Position numbers and translations under genes: made by a program. A model generated the notes under the pieces. It had not been told where the DNA came from. It was given only the letters and a program-made list of their open reading frames with translations, and did no database searches. A stretch of 64,000 nucleotides of DNA from NCBI RefSeq assembly GCF_026262505.1, contig NC_067203.1, positions 25,711,411 to 25,775,410 of the forward strand, given 5' to 3'. This DNA comes from Trichomonas vaginalis G3 (taxonomy: Eukaryota > Parabasalia > Trichomonadida > Trichomonadidae). Positions within the stretch are counted from its first letter, which is position 1; every line of letters starts with the position of its first letter. Below are positions 19,321 to 29,892 of the stretch, one piece after another.

Positions 19321-22288
19321 TTAAGGGTGCACCCGTATGTACGTTTATTTGAGAGGAGGAGGATTACCCTCTCAATTTTGAGGGATTCGTTAGTTTATTT
19401 TCTCGATGAATATGCAATAAAATTTGATTTTTACCTTATCAATATACTTCATATAATATACATAGGGTTGTTAAAAATATCAAAAATTAGCGTTTTGAAG
19501 ACACCATGGTGTCTTATAATTTTCCCTTCCTTATTGGCGTGTAGAAATAAATGCGCCAATAGATTGAAGAAGAAGAATTGTTTTTCTCTGAATGAACTTT
19601 AAGCAAAACGGCTGTTTCAGTCATTAATTCTTAAAAATAAAAAGGGTAAAAACTAAATACAATGGGTAAAATTCAATAGTGTCTGTGCTATCGTTCAATT
19701 TGAATGTGTCTTTTGAAACCGCAAGACACATTGAATTTTTGAATAGTGTATTATGGTTTGACAGACACCAATGAAAAAAATAAAATGATATTTATTTTAA
19801 ATATATAAGATCCTTATATAAAATATAAATATTTTATCGTTTTATTTTCTTGTTTTAGAAATGTTTTTTATTGAAAAATCAATAAAACTAACTCCAAAAT
19901 AAAATTTTTGATTTAAAGACACTATGATGACACCAGGCAAATCTTCCAAGACACCTATCGTCGGGAATCTAACCACCCTAAATATACACATGTTCATGTA
20001 AAAACTTTTTTCCAAAATCCTCAGGAATTAAGGGATTTTAGGGCTGTACAAGATTTAAAAAAACATTGCCGGGTTACCGTAGAGGCCTAAAAAAATCGCG
20101 CCTCGGCGGCAAGCCGCCTCGGCATTAAGAATGCGCATCTAAATTTTTATATGTCCTTCTTTCTTTTATTTTTCCCTTCCCTTTCTTTTCTTTTTTTTTT
20201 TCCCTCCTCTTGCTCTCATTTACCTTTTTTTCCTTTTTCTCATCATTTTTCAAAATTTTAAATTTTTATCAAAAATCTTGCCTATAAAAGCAGACTATGG
20301 AACCTTTTAATGCCTCTTAATCAATATTATACAGCATAAAGCATATTAAATGAAAGTAATTACGTATAAATTTATTTTATTATCTTATTTATTAATTCTT
20401 TAGCATGTATTGTTTAATATTAACTTTTCTGTACATTAAATATGATATCTCCAAAGTATGAATGCCTTGTAACGAAACGAAAACTTAATTTTATGTTGAA
20501 TATTTGTCACAAACATTAGATTATTAAATATATGTTGGATATCCCTTAGTATGAGACTTCATGACTCTTGTAGTCTAACGTGAGCTTTGGATTGCAAGCT
20601 CTGTGGTTAACGAACATAAATTAATTGTAAAGTTTTCAAAAATTTTCATCGTTTCTATCAGCATCTATTTTTCCTTTAAAATAATATATTTGTATGAATA
20701 CACTATTTAGTAATTTTTTTATTTCCCATAATTTCATTCAAAATTTCAGAAAAAATTAATTTCTATTCAATATTATTTCAGCTTCAAAACACTTCATTCT
20801 TATAGATGTTGATTCACTAAAGTGTGATACTCAATGTCTTATTTCAATGAAAATTGTTCTGCAAATTTATTTCACTTTTGACCTCACTTTTTCCGTAATT
20901 CAATTTTTTACTTTTAATATTTTAGATCTTCATAATATCATTTGAAAAATTAACCATATAAAAAAATCAAGTTAACAATTCACTTTTTCCGTAATTCAAA
21001 AATCAAAAATATAAATAATATATCTTTTTATCAAATATTATTATTATATTCTATGAAAATGAGGTCCGGAAATTTTGCGGATTCCCGTAACTCAATTTTA
21101 CGGAAAAAGTGCAGTAAACTATTCAAAATACGGAAAAATTGGTGTAAACTAATGATTTTACGGTAAAATCACGGAAAGTCCCGGAAGAATATATGTGCCT
21201 ATATGAAATTATACAAAAATGAATCAAACGCATTTTAAAAGATTGTTCTTGTATTATAAATGCTATTCGCAGATTTATTCGTTGAAGAAAATTACCAAAT
21301 TTTTGCCGATTTACAAAAAATGATTTACAAAGCATATTTTTATAAGGCTTTAAAAATCTTTAAAATGTGACCGGTGACGGAAATCCATGGTAACCAACCG
21401 CGGTTCCCGTTTGGAATGCCATAAGGGATTTTTGAATTTTAAGAATTTTTTTCGAATTTTTTCGAAAAAAAAATATTTTCAGAACAGCCTTAACGGCTAA
21501 GATTTAGGAACAATGTTAAGTATCAAAAAGAAAGGAGGTCTGATATAGACAACATATATCGTTGAAGGTTGAAAAAATCTCTAATATTTGAGCCCAAAAT
21601 TTCAAATTTTAATTTTTTGAAAAAAGAGGCCACCCGTATGTACGTTTATTTGAGAGGAGGAGGATTATATTTTTGAAAGGGGAAAACATTATGAATATGT
21701 TAATTATATAATAACATGTATTATTATAAAAAAGAAAAAATAAAGCACGTTAAAATTTTTCTTTCTTGATTTTTTACAAAATCTACTTAGAATTATGCAA
21801 AATATGACTAAATAATTATAAATTTCAAGTTAAATTTTAATTTTGATAAATAATTTAAATTTCAAAATATCAAGTTCAGTTCGACTATGTATGTAGTAAT
21901 TCCTCAATAAAGTGCCAAAACCCTATTAAAATATATGAACATTTTCAACATTTTAATGTTTTTATTTAAAAATTTGTTGGAATATGAGCTTCAAACAATT
22001 ATTATGTAAATAAAAATAATTAAATATATGTATTTATTCGTATTACAACCGTAGTAAGTCGATTCTTCCTTTCTTCTACTGAGGTTTGAATTTGATTTCG
22101 AATTGTAAAGAGATTCAAAGGGAAAATACTAGCGGATAAAAACTACCTCCATGAAAGGGTCAGAATGGAGTCAAGTTGTATTTTTTGATATTTTTTGCTT
22201 TTCGAGCCTAAATAGGTAGCCAAGATAATGCCTAAAAATAAGGTTCTAAATTCTGAAGTTTACATGATCCTCTCGTGTGCACCCTTAA
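19321..22288. mobile_element. TTAA-flanked non-autonomous element with GGGTGCAC termini
   Basis: TTAA followed by GGGTGCAC at 19,321-19,332 faces GTGCACCC followed by TTAA at 22,277-22,288. This is a perfect 8-base inverted end bounded by the tetranucleotide favoured by piggyBac-type transposases. No transposase frame is present in its roughly 2.96 kb. Inside are a 36-base direct repeat (starting ACCCGTATGTACGTTTATTT at 19,330 and again near 21,632), an 18-base palindrome AAGACACCATGGTGTCTT (19,498), an AATGTGTCTT...AAGACACATT stem (about 19,702), and repeated ACTTTTTCCGTAA words in both orientations (20,885-21,180). The family call is tentative, because short ends with TTAA can arise by chance. 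Confidence 0.5.
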
Positions 22289-24450
22289 TGCATTCTTGAT
22301 GTGTCGCTGATTTTGTTATCCCCTTTATTAATTCAGTTTTATAAAATTTGAGAAGTTTCTGTTCCTATGAAATCTAATAACAAGAGTTCTATTGTGAATC
22401 TATTCTTACAGACAGTTATAGCTCACATTTCGTGAAGGTATGTTTTTGATGAAATATTATTTTTAAAACTATGAAAGAAAGTTAAATCACAACATTACAC
22501 CAAAAAGAAAACTCTTATTGCATTTTGATGACATGAATGCAATAAACTCCTGAAGTGCAGATAATATCAGGAAATAGTCATGTAATTGAATCATTCTGCA
22601 AAAAAAAATGAACACATTTAAATTAAAAATATGAAACATTTATATAATATAGATATTACATTAAAGTGTCAAGCAATTCAAATTCAAGAAATGCATAATT
22701 TCTCTAATATTAAGATAAAAGTTTTTGAAAAATTGAATTTCAGATGTATAATTTGGGAATTGAATTCATTATCGAAAAATATATATTATGAATCTAAATA
22801 TCATGAAAATCTTGATGAAATTATCAAAAGTAAAAAAAAGTAAAAGCAACAATGTTTCTCATTTTAATTGAAGAATCGAATGCTGAAATCTGTAAAAGTA
22901 TATAATATGAGTCACAGTGCCCGTGATATTCGCTTCAAATATTATTATTGTTAATTTTTGGAGGAAATTATATATTTCGCTTGATATGAGTAGCTAAAAG
23001 GTCACAAATAAAGGACTGGTAAACGATTCCTGTGGAAAATATTTGTTTATAAACTTGGAAAAGAAGTAAAAATATTCGACTCTTTATCTTCTCAATTTTA
23101 CGGTACACAAATCATGTGTACTCAAAAGGCAATAAATGTTTTTATTTTATGTTATCGTGCTCAATGTGTGTGTTCATATTTCCACGAAAAAATCTACGAT
23201 CATTTTGAAAGAGCATTCAAAATTCAATCTAAAGTACTCACAAAATCTAGATTGAGAGGCGGTCAATGACTTTTGAGGGGAAATTAACGCATGGAATTTA
23301 ATATTATTTAAGTTGATATTCTTGTTTATTATTTCAGAAAAAAGTCTTAAAAATTTCAATATGAAAATTGAAAGCCATTCAAAAAAAATTGCTAACATGT
23401 AAATTTTAATATCCTATGCAGAATTTAATATTTTGAACATTTTTTATTTTTGTTTAAAACTTAAAATTTTGCGAATTTAATATAATTTATAAAATATAAT
23501 ACGTATATATATTTAAAATACACTAAATTTAATTGTTAATTGACGTTTTTGGGAATGAATTTTATCAAAACATGCCTGAATCCGAAAATTTGAAAGAACG
23601 AATTACACAATCATATATGTAGAATTCAAAATACAAACTTAAAGATTGTATACGTTTAAAATTATTCAGATTGTGTTTGATTTCCACTCATTCTGTTTCT
23701 TTTGAACTCTAACACTAACATTTCATGATTATTACATGATCCATTTATACATGGTTGAATTGTTCCAGATTCTACCAAAAAATCAATCCAAATTTCTCAA
23801 TGCATTCATGTTGATTGGACAAAATTTAAAATTTATCAGCATGTTTCCAGAGAAACTCATATATTCCCTAATGAAATGTAATTTTTGCTACATTTATTTC
23901 AATCAAATTTCAAAAAATTGACTGCAGAGCTTGAAAAGGTGATGAATCATGTTGTTATTAGATGTACATATTAGATTTACTATTTCCAAAAAATGCTCAA
24001 ATTTGAATAGTTTTTAGAAAATTTGGAATTACACTCCTTACATTATATATAATTAAATGTTTAAATTTTATTTATTTTTCCCTTTTAATTTTATAACGTG
24101 CTCTATCAAAACTAACCTCTCAATTGAAGGCCACAAAATCTAAGTAGTGAGGGTACACAAATTTTGTATGGAGTACGGTTCAATTTTTGAGAGCCTCACT
24201 ACTTAGATTTTGTGACTACCTTATATATAATTATTTAGTCAATTATATTATGAGATTTGATTAAGTGTAAGTAAAGTCTATTCATTTACTTATTGAATAA
24301 ATTTCAATGAAATAAAAACTTATTGAATTGTTTGATAAATAATTGTTATTGTTTGAATTTCTGATATATAAAAGTTAAAAAAAATGCTAATTATAAAGAT
24401 AGAATGAATATAATTTATTTTCAATTATATATACTATTTGAACAATTAAA
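22289..24450. other. AT-rich non-coding stretch
   Basis: No convincing gene is seen. Short frames such as 22,631-22,843 lack family features or an initiator site and have the composition of random AT-rich DNA. The only structure noted is the inverted repeat at 24,132-24,214. Confidence 0.6.
24132..24214. repeat. 21-bp perfect inverted repeat
   Basis: CACAAAATCTAAGTAGTGAG plus one base is followed 41 bases later by its exact reverse complement. It lies 236 bases from the end of the Myb gene, in a spacer that otherwise shows nothing, and could form a strong RNA or DNA stem-loop. The words ACGTGCTCTATCAAAA just before it (about 24,097) recur near 25,965. Confidence 0.85.
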
Positions 24451-24918
24451 TTAAACAATGAACAATTGTTGGAATTCGAGATCTATTAAGTCATATACAT
24501 TATCAAATTCTGAGACCATTGTATCAGCAATTCTATTAAATTCTTCATTTTGCTTTTTAACTTTAACTTTTTCTCTCCTTAAGCCTTTTAACGTTTTTCC
24601 GTGTCTTAAAAGTAATTTGAATCTTGCCTTAATGCTAACGTCACTCCTTCCTTTCATGATTTTGGAAATGTTAATCCATTGGCGTCCAAGCTGATTATAC
24701 AATGTGAGAATTTGTATGTCTTCATCAATGGTGAATGGTGTCTGCTTTAAATCATCACTAAGATACTTTTCATATCTTTCTCTGCATTGTCTAACGTTCT
24801 TTCCTTCCATTAGAGAGGCAATAAGATTCCAATCTTTGCCATGCTCATTTACAAGTTCCTTAAGCTTATTGTCCTCCATTTCTGAGAACTTATTACGCCT
24901 CTGATGGATATTATACAT
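24451..24918 (-). CDS. Two-repeat Myb-like DNA-binding protein
   Basis: This is a 155-residue frame. The first Myb repeat (about residues 10-54) has FSEMEDNKLKELV, the tryptophan of DWNLIA and the recognition helix VRQCRERYEKY. The second (about 59-106) has FTIDEDIQILTLY, RQWINISKIM and SDVSIKARFKLLL. Such compact R2R3-type Myb proteins form a large family in trichomonads, where some bind promoter elements. The ATG at 24,918 is chosen over an in-frame TTG three bases upstream because a TCATT initiator lies about ten bases before it. The rest is a basic, then acidic, tail. It is likely a nuclear transcription factor. Confidence 0.9.
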   Translation of the reverse strand: MYNIHQRRNKFSEMEDNKLKELVNEHGKDWNLIASLMEGKNVRQCRERYEKYLSDDLKQTPFTIDEDIQILTLYNQLGRQWINISKIMKGRSDVSIKARFKLLLRHGKTLKGLRREKVKVKKQNEEFNRIADTMVSEFDNVYDLIDLEFQQLFIV

Positions 24919-24925
24919 CAATAAA

Positions 24926-24930
24926 AATGA
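24926..24930 (-). promoter_or_regulatory. Initiator (Inr) of the Myb gene
   Basis: TCATT on the minus strand fits the trichomonad initiator consensus TCA-pyrimidine-A/T. The presumed transcription start A (24,928) lies ten bases before the ATG, the usual very short leader. Confidence 0.65.
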
Positions 24931-25421
24931 TTATTTCAATTGGATAATTTGAAAAGAAATATCACGATATATGCAATATAATATAACATTTAAAAGTAGA
25001 TATTATTATCAACGGAGAACTTGATGACCACGAAATCATTGAATTCCATCCAATTCAATTTTCTGACGGTGAATTGAAATTTTTGAAAGGGAATGTTTAA
25101 AACTGACACAGCTCGATAATTAAATACTTCTTAATATAAATTTTTACAAAAAAACAATAGATATTAAAGCAGATTACCTTAATCCTTCTAAAGAGATTAT
25201 CATTTACATTCAATTTCATGAAAAGTGCTAATTTTGTGATGTTAAACGATTATAATTCAATAAAATAATTGAAAATTGTTCGACATGTATTCCACACATA
25301 TCGCGTTTATTTTATAGCAGTCCATTACGTAATGAATTGTTATTTTATTTAGTGTAAAATGTTTGTTTTCCTTTGAATTTTAAAACCATTTGATTCTATT
25401 AACGTAGAATGCCTATTGTAA
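24931..25421. other. AT-rich spacer, no gene
   Basis: No gene or clear repeat is seen between the Myb promoter and the fold-back MITE. Confidence 0.6.
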
Positions 25422-26041
25422 TAAACAGAAATTCATCAAAAGTGACAGCTCTCAATTTTTTGACATTTGTAAATTCTAAATTGAATGAGAAAAATGAAAT
25501 AATACTAAGCATAATACAATATTCTAGATTTAATTATAATTAGGAAAAAGTTAGTTTTGAGAGTACTTTTCATAGGCATATAGAATGAAATCTTCTGAAA
25601 AATAATATCACATAAACTCATATTATTTTCTAATATATAACTATTTTATATAAAAATCAAATTTAATGATCTTAAAAGCGAAGGATAAACCTCAAATTTA
25701 CGAATATAATGAGTGGGAATATAATGCTTATCTATCATAAAACCATATGAAATATTCCACTCATTATATTCGTAAATTTTGAGGTTTATCCTTCGCTTTT
25801 AAGATCATTGAATTTGATTTTTATATAAAATAGTTATATATTAGAAAATAATATGAGTTTATGTGATATTATTTTTCAGAAGATTTTGTGTTCTTCTTCA
25901 AAATTTTATTTTTTATTAAAAAGAATCTTTACAAAATATACATTTACTTTAATTAATATTTAAAAACGTGCTCTATCAAAAGTTCCAAAAATTCAATATT
26001 TTAGCTTTTCTGAGGTGTCACTTTTGATGAATTTCTGTTTA
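25422..26041. mobile_element. MITE with 26-bp perfect terminal repeats and fold-back core
   Basis: Identical inverted ends of 26 bases (starting TAAACAGAAATTCATCAAAA) lie at 25,422-25,447 and 26,016-26,041. Their outermost TA may be a duplicated TA target, as in Tc1/mariner elements. No frame codes for a transposase. The interior is dominated by a 135-bp-arm palindrome. The 620-base length, perfect ends and lack of coding capacity fit a miniature inverted-repeat element. Confidence 0.75.
25588..25886. repeat. Long fold-back palindrome
   Basis: Arms of about 135 bases (25,588-25,722 and 25,752-25,886) are reverse complements with only about three differences. They are separated by a 29-base loop. 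A transcript would form a long, nearly perfect double-stranded hairpin. Confidence 0.9.
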
Positions 26042-26848
26042 CAACACTATTATTATTAGATTATAACAATTTGTCTCAAAAGTATTTTTAGCAAAATTTT
26101 CAAACTCTATAAACAGAGAGTCCTATGGCTGTGTCATACATGGCATGGGTATATAGTATAATTGATGTAAATATCTAAATTGTGGTAAATCTGAGCGTGA
26201 TCTCTCTGAATTTGTCAAACCTTGAATTGAAAGGAAAATTCTCGCTTTCAATTTTCTAATAAACCTAAATTATATCATTACTTATATTTGTATTAAATTT
26301 ATTTAAACATAATTTAGTTTGGTATTGAGAATTCAAGGAGATTTGTTATTAATATGATGATGCCTTTAGTTTTAAGGTAGGAAACAGACTGGAAATATGA
26401 TGATTATAAGTACAATAAAATGACCAATATACACTTGTAATTGTCTTTATTAAAATTGTCCTGGGTCCTATTTCGTCCCCCAAGTTGACAAAAATTGAGG
26501 TGCTTTGTTTGATGGTTTCGGCGACTATTTGTAAAGTGTCAAAATAATTATTGCTGAATAAAGTTCAAATAATAGATATATCATTCAGTTAATACTTAAA
26601 ATATATATTTCTGGTTTTTATTGGGATTTCCTGCATTTTCAAAGATTTGAAATAAAATTTTTCTTTAATTTTAGCTTGTTATTGTATATTTGATTTTAAG
26701 CATATCGTTACTGGATTTTAATTCAAAATATGATGTGGAAATCATAATAGAACTGATGGTTTGAGAGGAAATTGAATGGATATCAATGAATTGTAAATCT
26801 TTCAATATTCAATTTGTAACGATAAGGCTAAATAATTCAATTTTAAAG
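26042..26848. other. AT-rich spacer upstream of the kinase gene
   Basis: No gene or repeat is recognised. The last bases before the kinase ATG include TTCAATTTTAAAG, a weak initiator-like site only. Confidence 0.55.
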
Positions 26849-28162
26849 ATGTTCTCACTTGGTATTGACATTGGAACATCCAAAATAGCAATAGCGGTAG
26901 TTGACGTCAACTCAAAGATAACAACTTATGTTGATTCAAAGGCTCATGACGCTAACATTCACATCAAACCTGGTTTTAGTGAACAATCTGTTGACAAAAT
27001 CTTTGAAACCACAGATAATCTAATATCTAATATCCCAATAGAAATAAAGCAAAAAATTGGGTATATTGGCATCACTGGACAGATGCATGGTGTTGTTGTT
27101 TCCCGCAAAAATAATAAAACTGACAATCTGATCAACTGGGAAGATAGAAGAGGCTCGGTCACAGGAAAACTTAAGCTAATTAATGCAATCAAAGGTTGTG
27201 AGAAGCTCAAAGATGGCTTTGGAATGACAACCTTGGCGCAATTAGACTTAAGTGATGCAGAGCATTGTGCCACAATTCATGATTTGTATGCATCATATCT
27301 CACAGGACTCAGATCTGTGACAGATCCAACAGATGCCGCATCTTGGGGATTATTTGATATTTTCACAAACAAATGGAACGAAGAAGCCATTAAATCATTA
27401 AATATTCCTCAAAATATCCTTCCAGAAGTTGTTAAATGCGGTTCATTTGTAGGAAAAATTAAACCAGACATTGCCGAGAAATTTGATTTAAACAAAGATG
27501 TTGAAGTTTATGCTGCACTTGGTGACAATCAAGCTAGTATCTCAGGTACATCTCTTGAGCGCGATCAGGATATCTATATCACAATTGGCACCGGAATGCA
27601 ATTATCTTTAATTGCAAATAATGAAATTGCCAAAGAATTAATCAATTCAAACAAAATTGAAGTCAGACCTTTCCTTAAGGGCCAGTTTTTGGCTGTTTCT
27701 GCTCCTTTGTTAGGTGGCGAAGCTTGGAAATCTTTAGCACTTTTTGTTGATGGATTGATTGAAAATGTCACCGGAACTAAGATGAATATTGATGATGTGT
27801 ACAAGAAGATTGATGAGCTTGGTCTTGCTGAGTTTGACTCTGACGATCTTCCTGATTTTGAACCGTATTTTATTGGAGAAAGATGGGATACTTCTCTCAG
27901 AGGTGTTCTTTCGAATTTAACTCTTTCCAATTTCAAGATTGGAAAGATTAGTGCAGCACTTGCAAAGGGTATTGCAAAAACATTAAGAGGTGATATTACA
28001 CAAGAAATGCTAGCTTCAAAATCAAGAATTGTTGCGTCTGGAAATGCCTTACGAAAGTCAAAGCTTTTGACGCTCGCAATCACAAAAGAGTTTGAAAAAG
28101 AGGTTATTTTTAGTGAAGCAAAGGAAGAAGCTGCTAGAGGTGCAGCTATTTTCTTCTTATAA
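26849..28162 (+). CDS. FGGY carbohydrate kinase, sedoheptulokinase-like
   Basis: This is a 437-residue cytosolic sugar kinase of the FGGY family. Family landmarks are the phosphate loop GIDIGTSK (5-12), GITGQMHG (74-81), WEDRRG (97-102), the catalytic aspartate in GDNQAS (225-230), a TIGTGMQLS phosphate block (245-253) and a C-terminal ASGNALRKS adenosine block near 407. The GDNQAS, GTGMQLS and FIGERW blocks look more like sedoheptulokinase (SHPK) than xylulokinase or glycerol kinase. If so, it phosphorylates sedoheptulose to sedoheptulose 7-phosphate, feeding the pentose phosphate pathway. An earlier in-frame ATG (26,786) would add 21 unconserved residues, so the ATG beside MFSLGIDIG is chosen. 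The frame is complete. Confidence 0.88.
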   Translation: MFSLGIDIGTSKIAIAVVDVNSKITTYVDSKAHDANIHIKPGFSEQSVDKIFETTDNLISNIPIEIKQKIGYIGITGQMHGVVVSRKNNKTDNLINWEDRRGSVTGKLKLINAIKGCEKLKDGFGMTTLAQLDLSDAEHCATIHDLYASYLTGLRSVTDPTDAASWGLFDIFTNKWNEEAIKSLNIPQNILPEVVKCGSFVGKIKPDIAEKFDLNKDVEVYAALGDNQASISGTSLERDQDIYITIGTGMQLSLIANNEIAKELINSNKIEVRPFLKGQFLAVSAPLLGGEAWKSLALFVDGLIENVTGTKMNIDDVYKKIDELGLAEFDSDDLPDFEPYFIGERWDTSLRGVLSNLTLSNFKIGKISAALAKGIAKTLRGDITQEMLASKSRIVASGNALRKSKLLTLAITKEFEKEVIFSEAKEEAARGAAIFFL

Positions 28163-28587
28163 AAGATATACAAATTATTTGAAATTTTTCATATTTAATC
28201 TGTTCTACACAAGTTATTTTCGAGTTTTATGAATGAAAATTATGTATTTAAAATGGTCCAACTTCCAATAACTTAACAGATTTGTTTGCAAATGAAGCTG
28301 AAAAGTTCAGATCCGCATGATTCTAGTATAAAATATTAATACAAAAGTATAAAAAGTATTTTTCTGTTGTATGATACAATGAAAAATTGAGTTGAAAAAA
28401 TTTACCATGACGAATGAAAATGTTGTCATATAGTTCATTATCGCCAAAATAAGCATTCATTGTATCATATTTAGATTGAAAATTGACTCACCCACTACAG
28501 CACTAAGCCGTACCTTCTTTCTAATGTCTGGTGAACCAATTGTAAACCTTTTGAGAAGATTTTGAAAAAAAATTCAAAGAAAATTTC
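28163..28587. other. Spacer between kinase and deubiquitinase genes
   Basis: No gene is seen. An ATG at 28,524 opens only a 13-codon frame. TCATT (28,586-28,590) fits the trichomonad initiator and directly touches the start of the conserved part of the next gene. Confidence 0.55.
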
Positions 28588-29466
28588 ATTTCAAGGTTTA
28601 AACTCAAATTTGAATCTAAGACATATCCTTTATCAACAATTCTACAAACAACTATTGCTAACCTTCAAGAAGAAATCAAATTGATCACTGATGTCATGCC
28701 AAGCAGACAAAAAATTACGTATGGATTTCCTCAAAAAGAAATTCCAACGGATGCAGCATCATTAAATAAAACTTTAGAACAGATAGGCATTAGATCTAGA
28801 GAAATGCTAAATCTAACAGTGAAGGAATTACATCCAACAAAACAAATTCATACTACATCCATTTATGCTTGCGAAAAAGTTGAAATACCAGCAGATAACT
28901 CTTGCTTATTTGCTTCTATTAGCTACCTGTGCACAGGATCAACTAGTCACGCTACAGAAGATAGATTTCACTGCGTAAGTGTCATTAAGAATAATCCTAC
29001 CAAGTATACTGAAGCTACATTAGTTTCTCCTAATAAAGAATATTGTGCTTGGCTGAGCGATATGAGGCATTGGGGCGGATATATCGAGATGGAAATTTTA
29101 TCCGAAAAATACAATGTAGAAATATGTGTTCTTCAGGTAGAAAATAATTTAATTGTGCCAATTAATGGTGCTCAATCTAAAAAGAGGATATATCTCTTGT
29201 ATGATAACATTCATTACGATGCATTAGTGTTTAAGGCACATACACCACCAGAAGTTAGAAAGATTGTTGATGCCAGTGATGAAGAAGCTACAATTCAGGC
29301 AAAAGAATTGATGAATATTGCTAGAGCAGCTGGAGGCTATACAAACGTGAAAACAATGACATATAAATGCACAATATGCAATAAAATATTGAACGGCTCA
29401 AAAGAAGCTCACGACCATTCTGCAAAAACAAATCATATGGATTATGTTCAAATTCAAAATCTCTAA
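28588..29466 (+). CDS. OTU1/YOD1-type ubiquitin thioesterase
   Basis: This is a deubiquitinating cysteine protease working with the Cdc48/p97 ATPase in protein quality control. Domains in order are a UBX-like region (FKLKFESKTYPLS to SREMLNLTV), an OTU catalytic domain with the Cys in ADNSCLF (codon near 28,903) and the His in DNIHYDAL, and a C-terminal C2H2 zinc finger (YKCTICNKIL, then HDHSAKTNH). This is the full OTU1 layout. The conserved reading begins around 28,588 (ATT TCA AGG), but no in-frame ATG exists before 28,696, which would cut off half the UBX-like domain. Either the initiator codon has been lost, a non-ATG start is used, or the sequence has an error there. Confidence 0.85.
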   Translation: MSRFKLKFESKTYPLSTILQTTIANLQEEIKLITDVMPSRQKITYGFPQKEIPTDAASLNKTLEQIGIRSREMLNLTVKELHPTKQIHTTSIYACEKVEIPADNSCLFASISYLCTGSTSHATEDRFHCVSVIKNNPTKYTEATLVSPNKEYCAWLSDMRHWGGYIEMEILSEKYNVEICVLQVENNLIVPINGAQSKKRIYLLYDNIHYDALVFKAHTPPEVRKIVDASDEEATIQAKELMNIARAAGGYTNVKTMTYKCTICNKILNGSKEAHDHSAKTNHMDYVQIQNL

Positions 29467-29892
29467 GTAAAATATGTTTTTATTATTAACTAAAAATTAT
29501 AAAATCTTTTATTTAGCTCACTGAACTTAAATCACTTTCAATATATATAAAAATATCGAGCTGAATTGATAAATTCACGCCTTTTAATGTTATAAATATT
29601 GGTTTCCTCAGGTATTTGATAACAACTTTTTACAAATCAAAGTTAAATCATTGAAAATTAATCAAACATTATGCATATTATGTACTAAGAGAAGTAATTG
29701 ATTAAAAATAATGAATCCATCAATACTTATGATAATTGGCTATCACAAATGCATGTTAAATCAGAAATTTAAATCAAAAATTTAATACAATTGATTTTTA
29801 CTCTTAAAGGCAACTAGGAAATGCATAAAAATAATAAATCATATGATAAAATGTCAAAATTTTTATTAACAAAACAAAATACGAAAATATAT
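29467..29892. other. Convergent spacer, no gene
   Basis: This AT-rich spacer lies between the ends of two convergent genes. No RNA gene or repeat is recognised, and termination signals could not be assigned. Confidence 0.55.

Noticed and set aside
22631-22843. 70-residue frame in AT-rich DNA
   Set aside because: No initiator site, no family features, and composition like the surrounding non-coding DNA.
26786-26848. Upstream start for the sugar kinase
   Set aside because: The extra 21 residues are not part of the FGGY fold, which begins at MFSLGIDIG.
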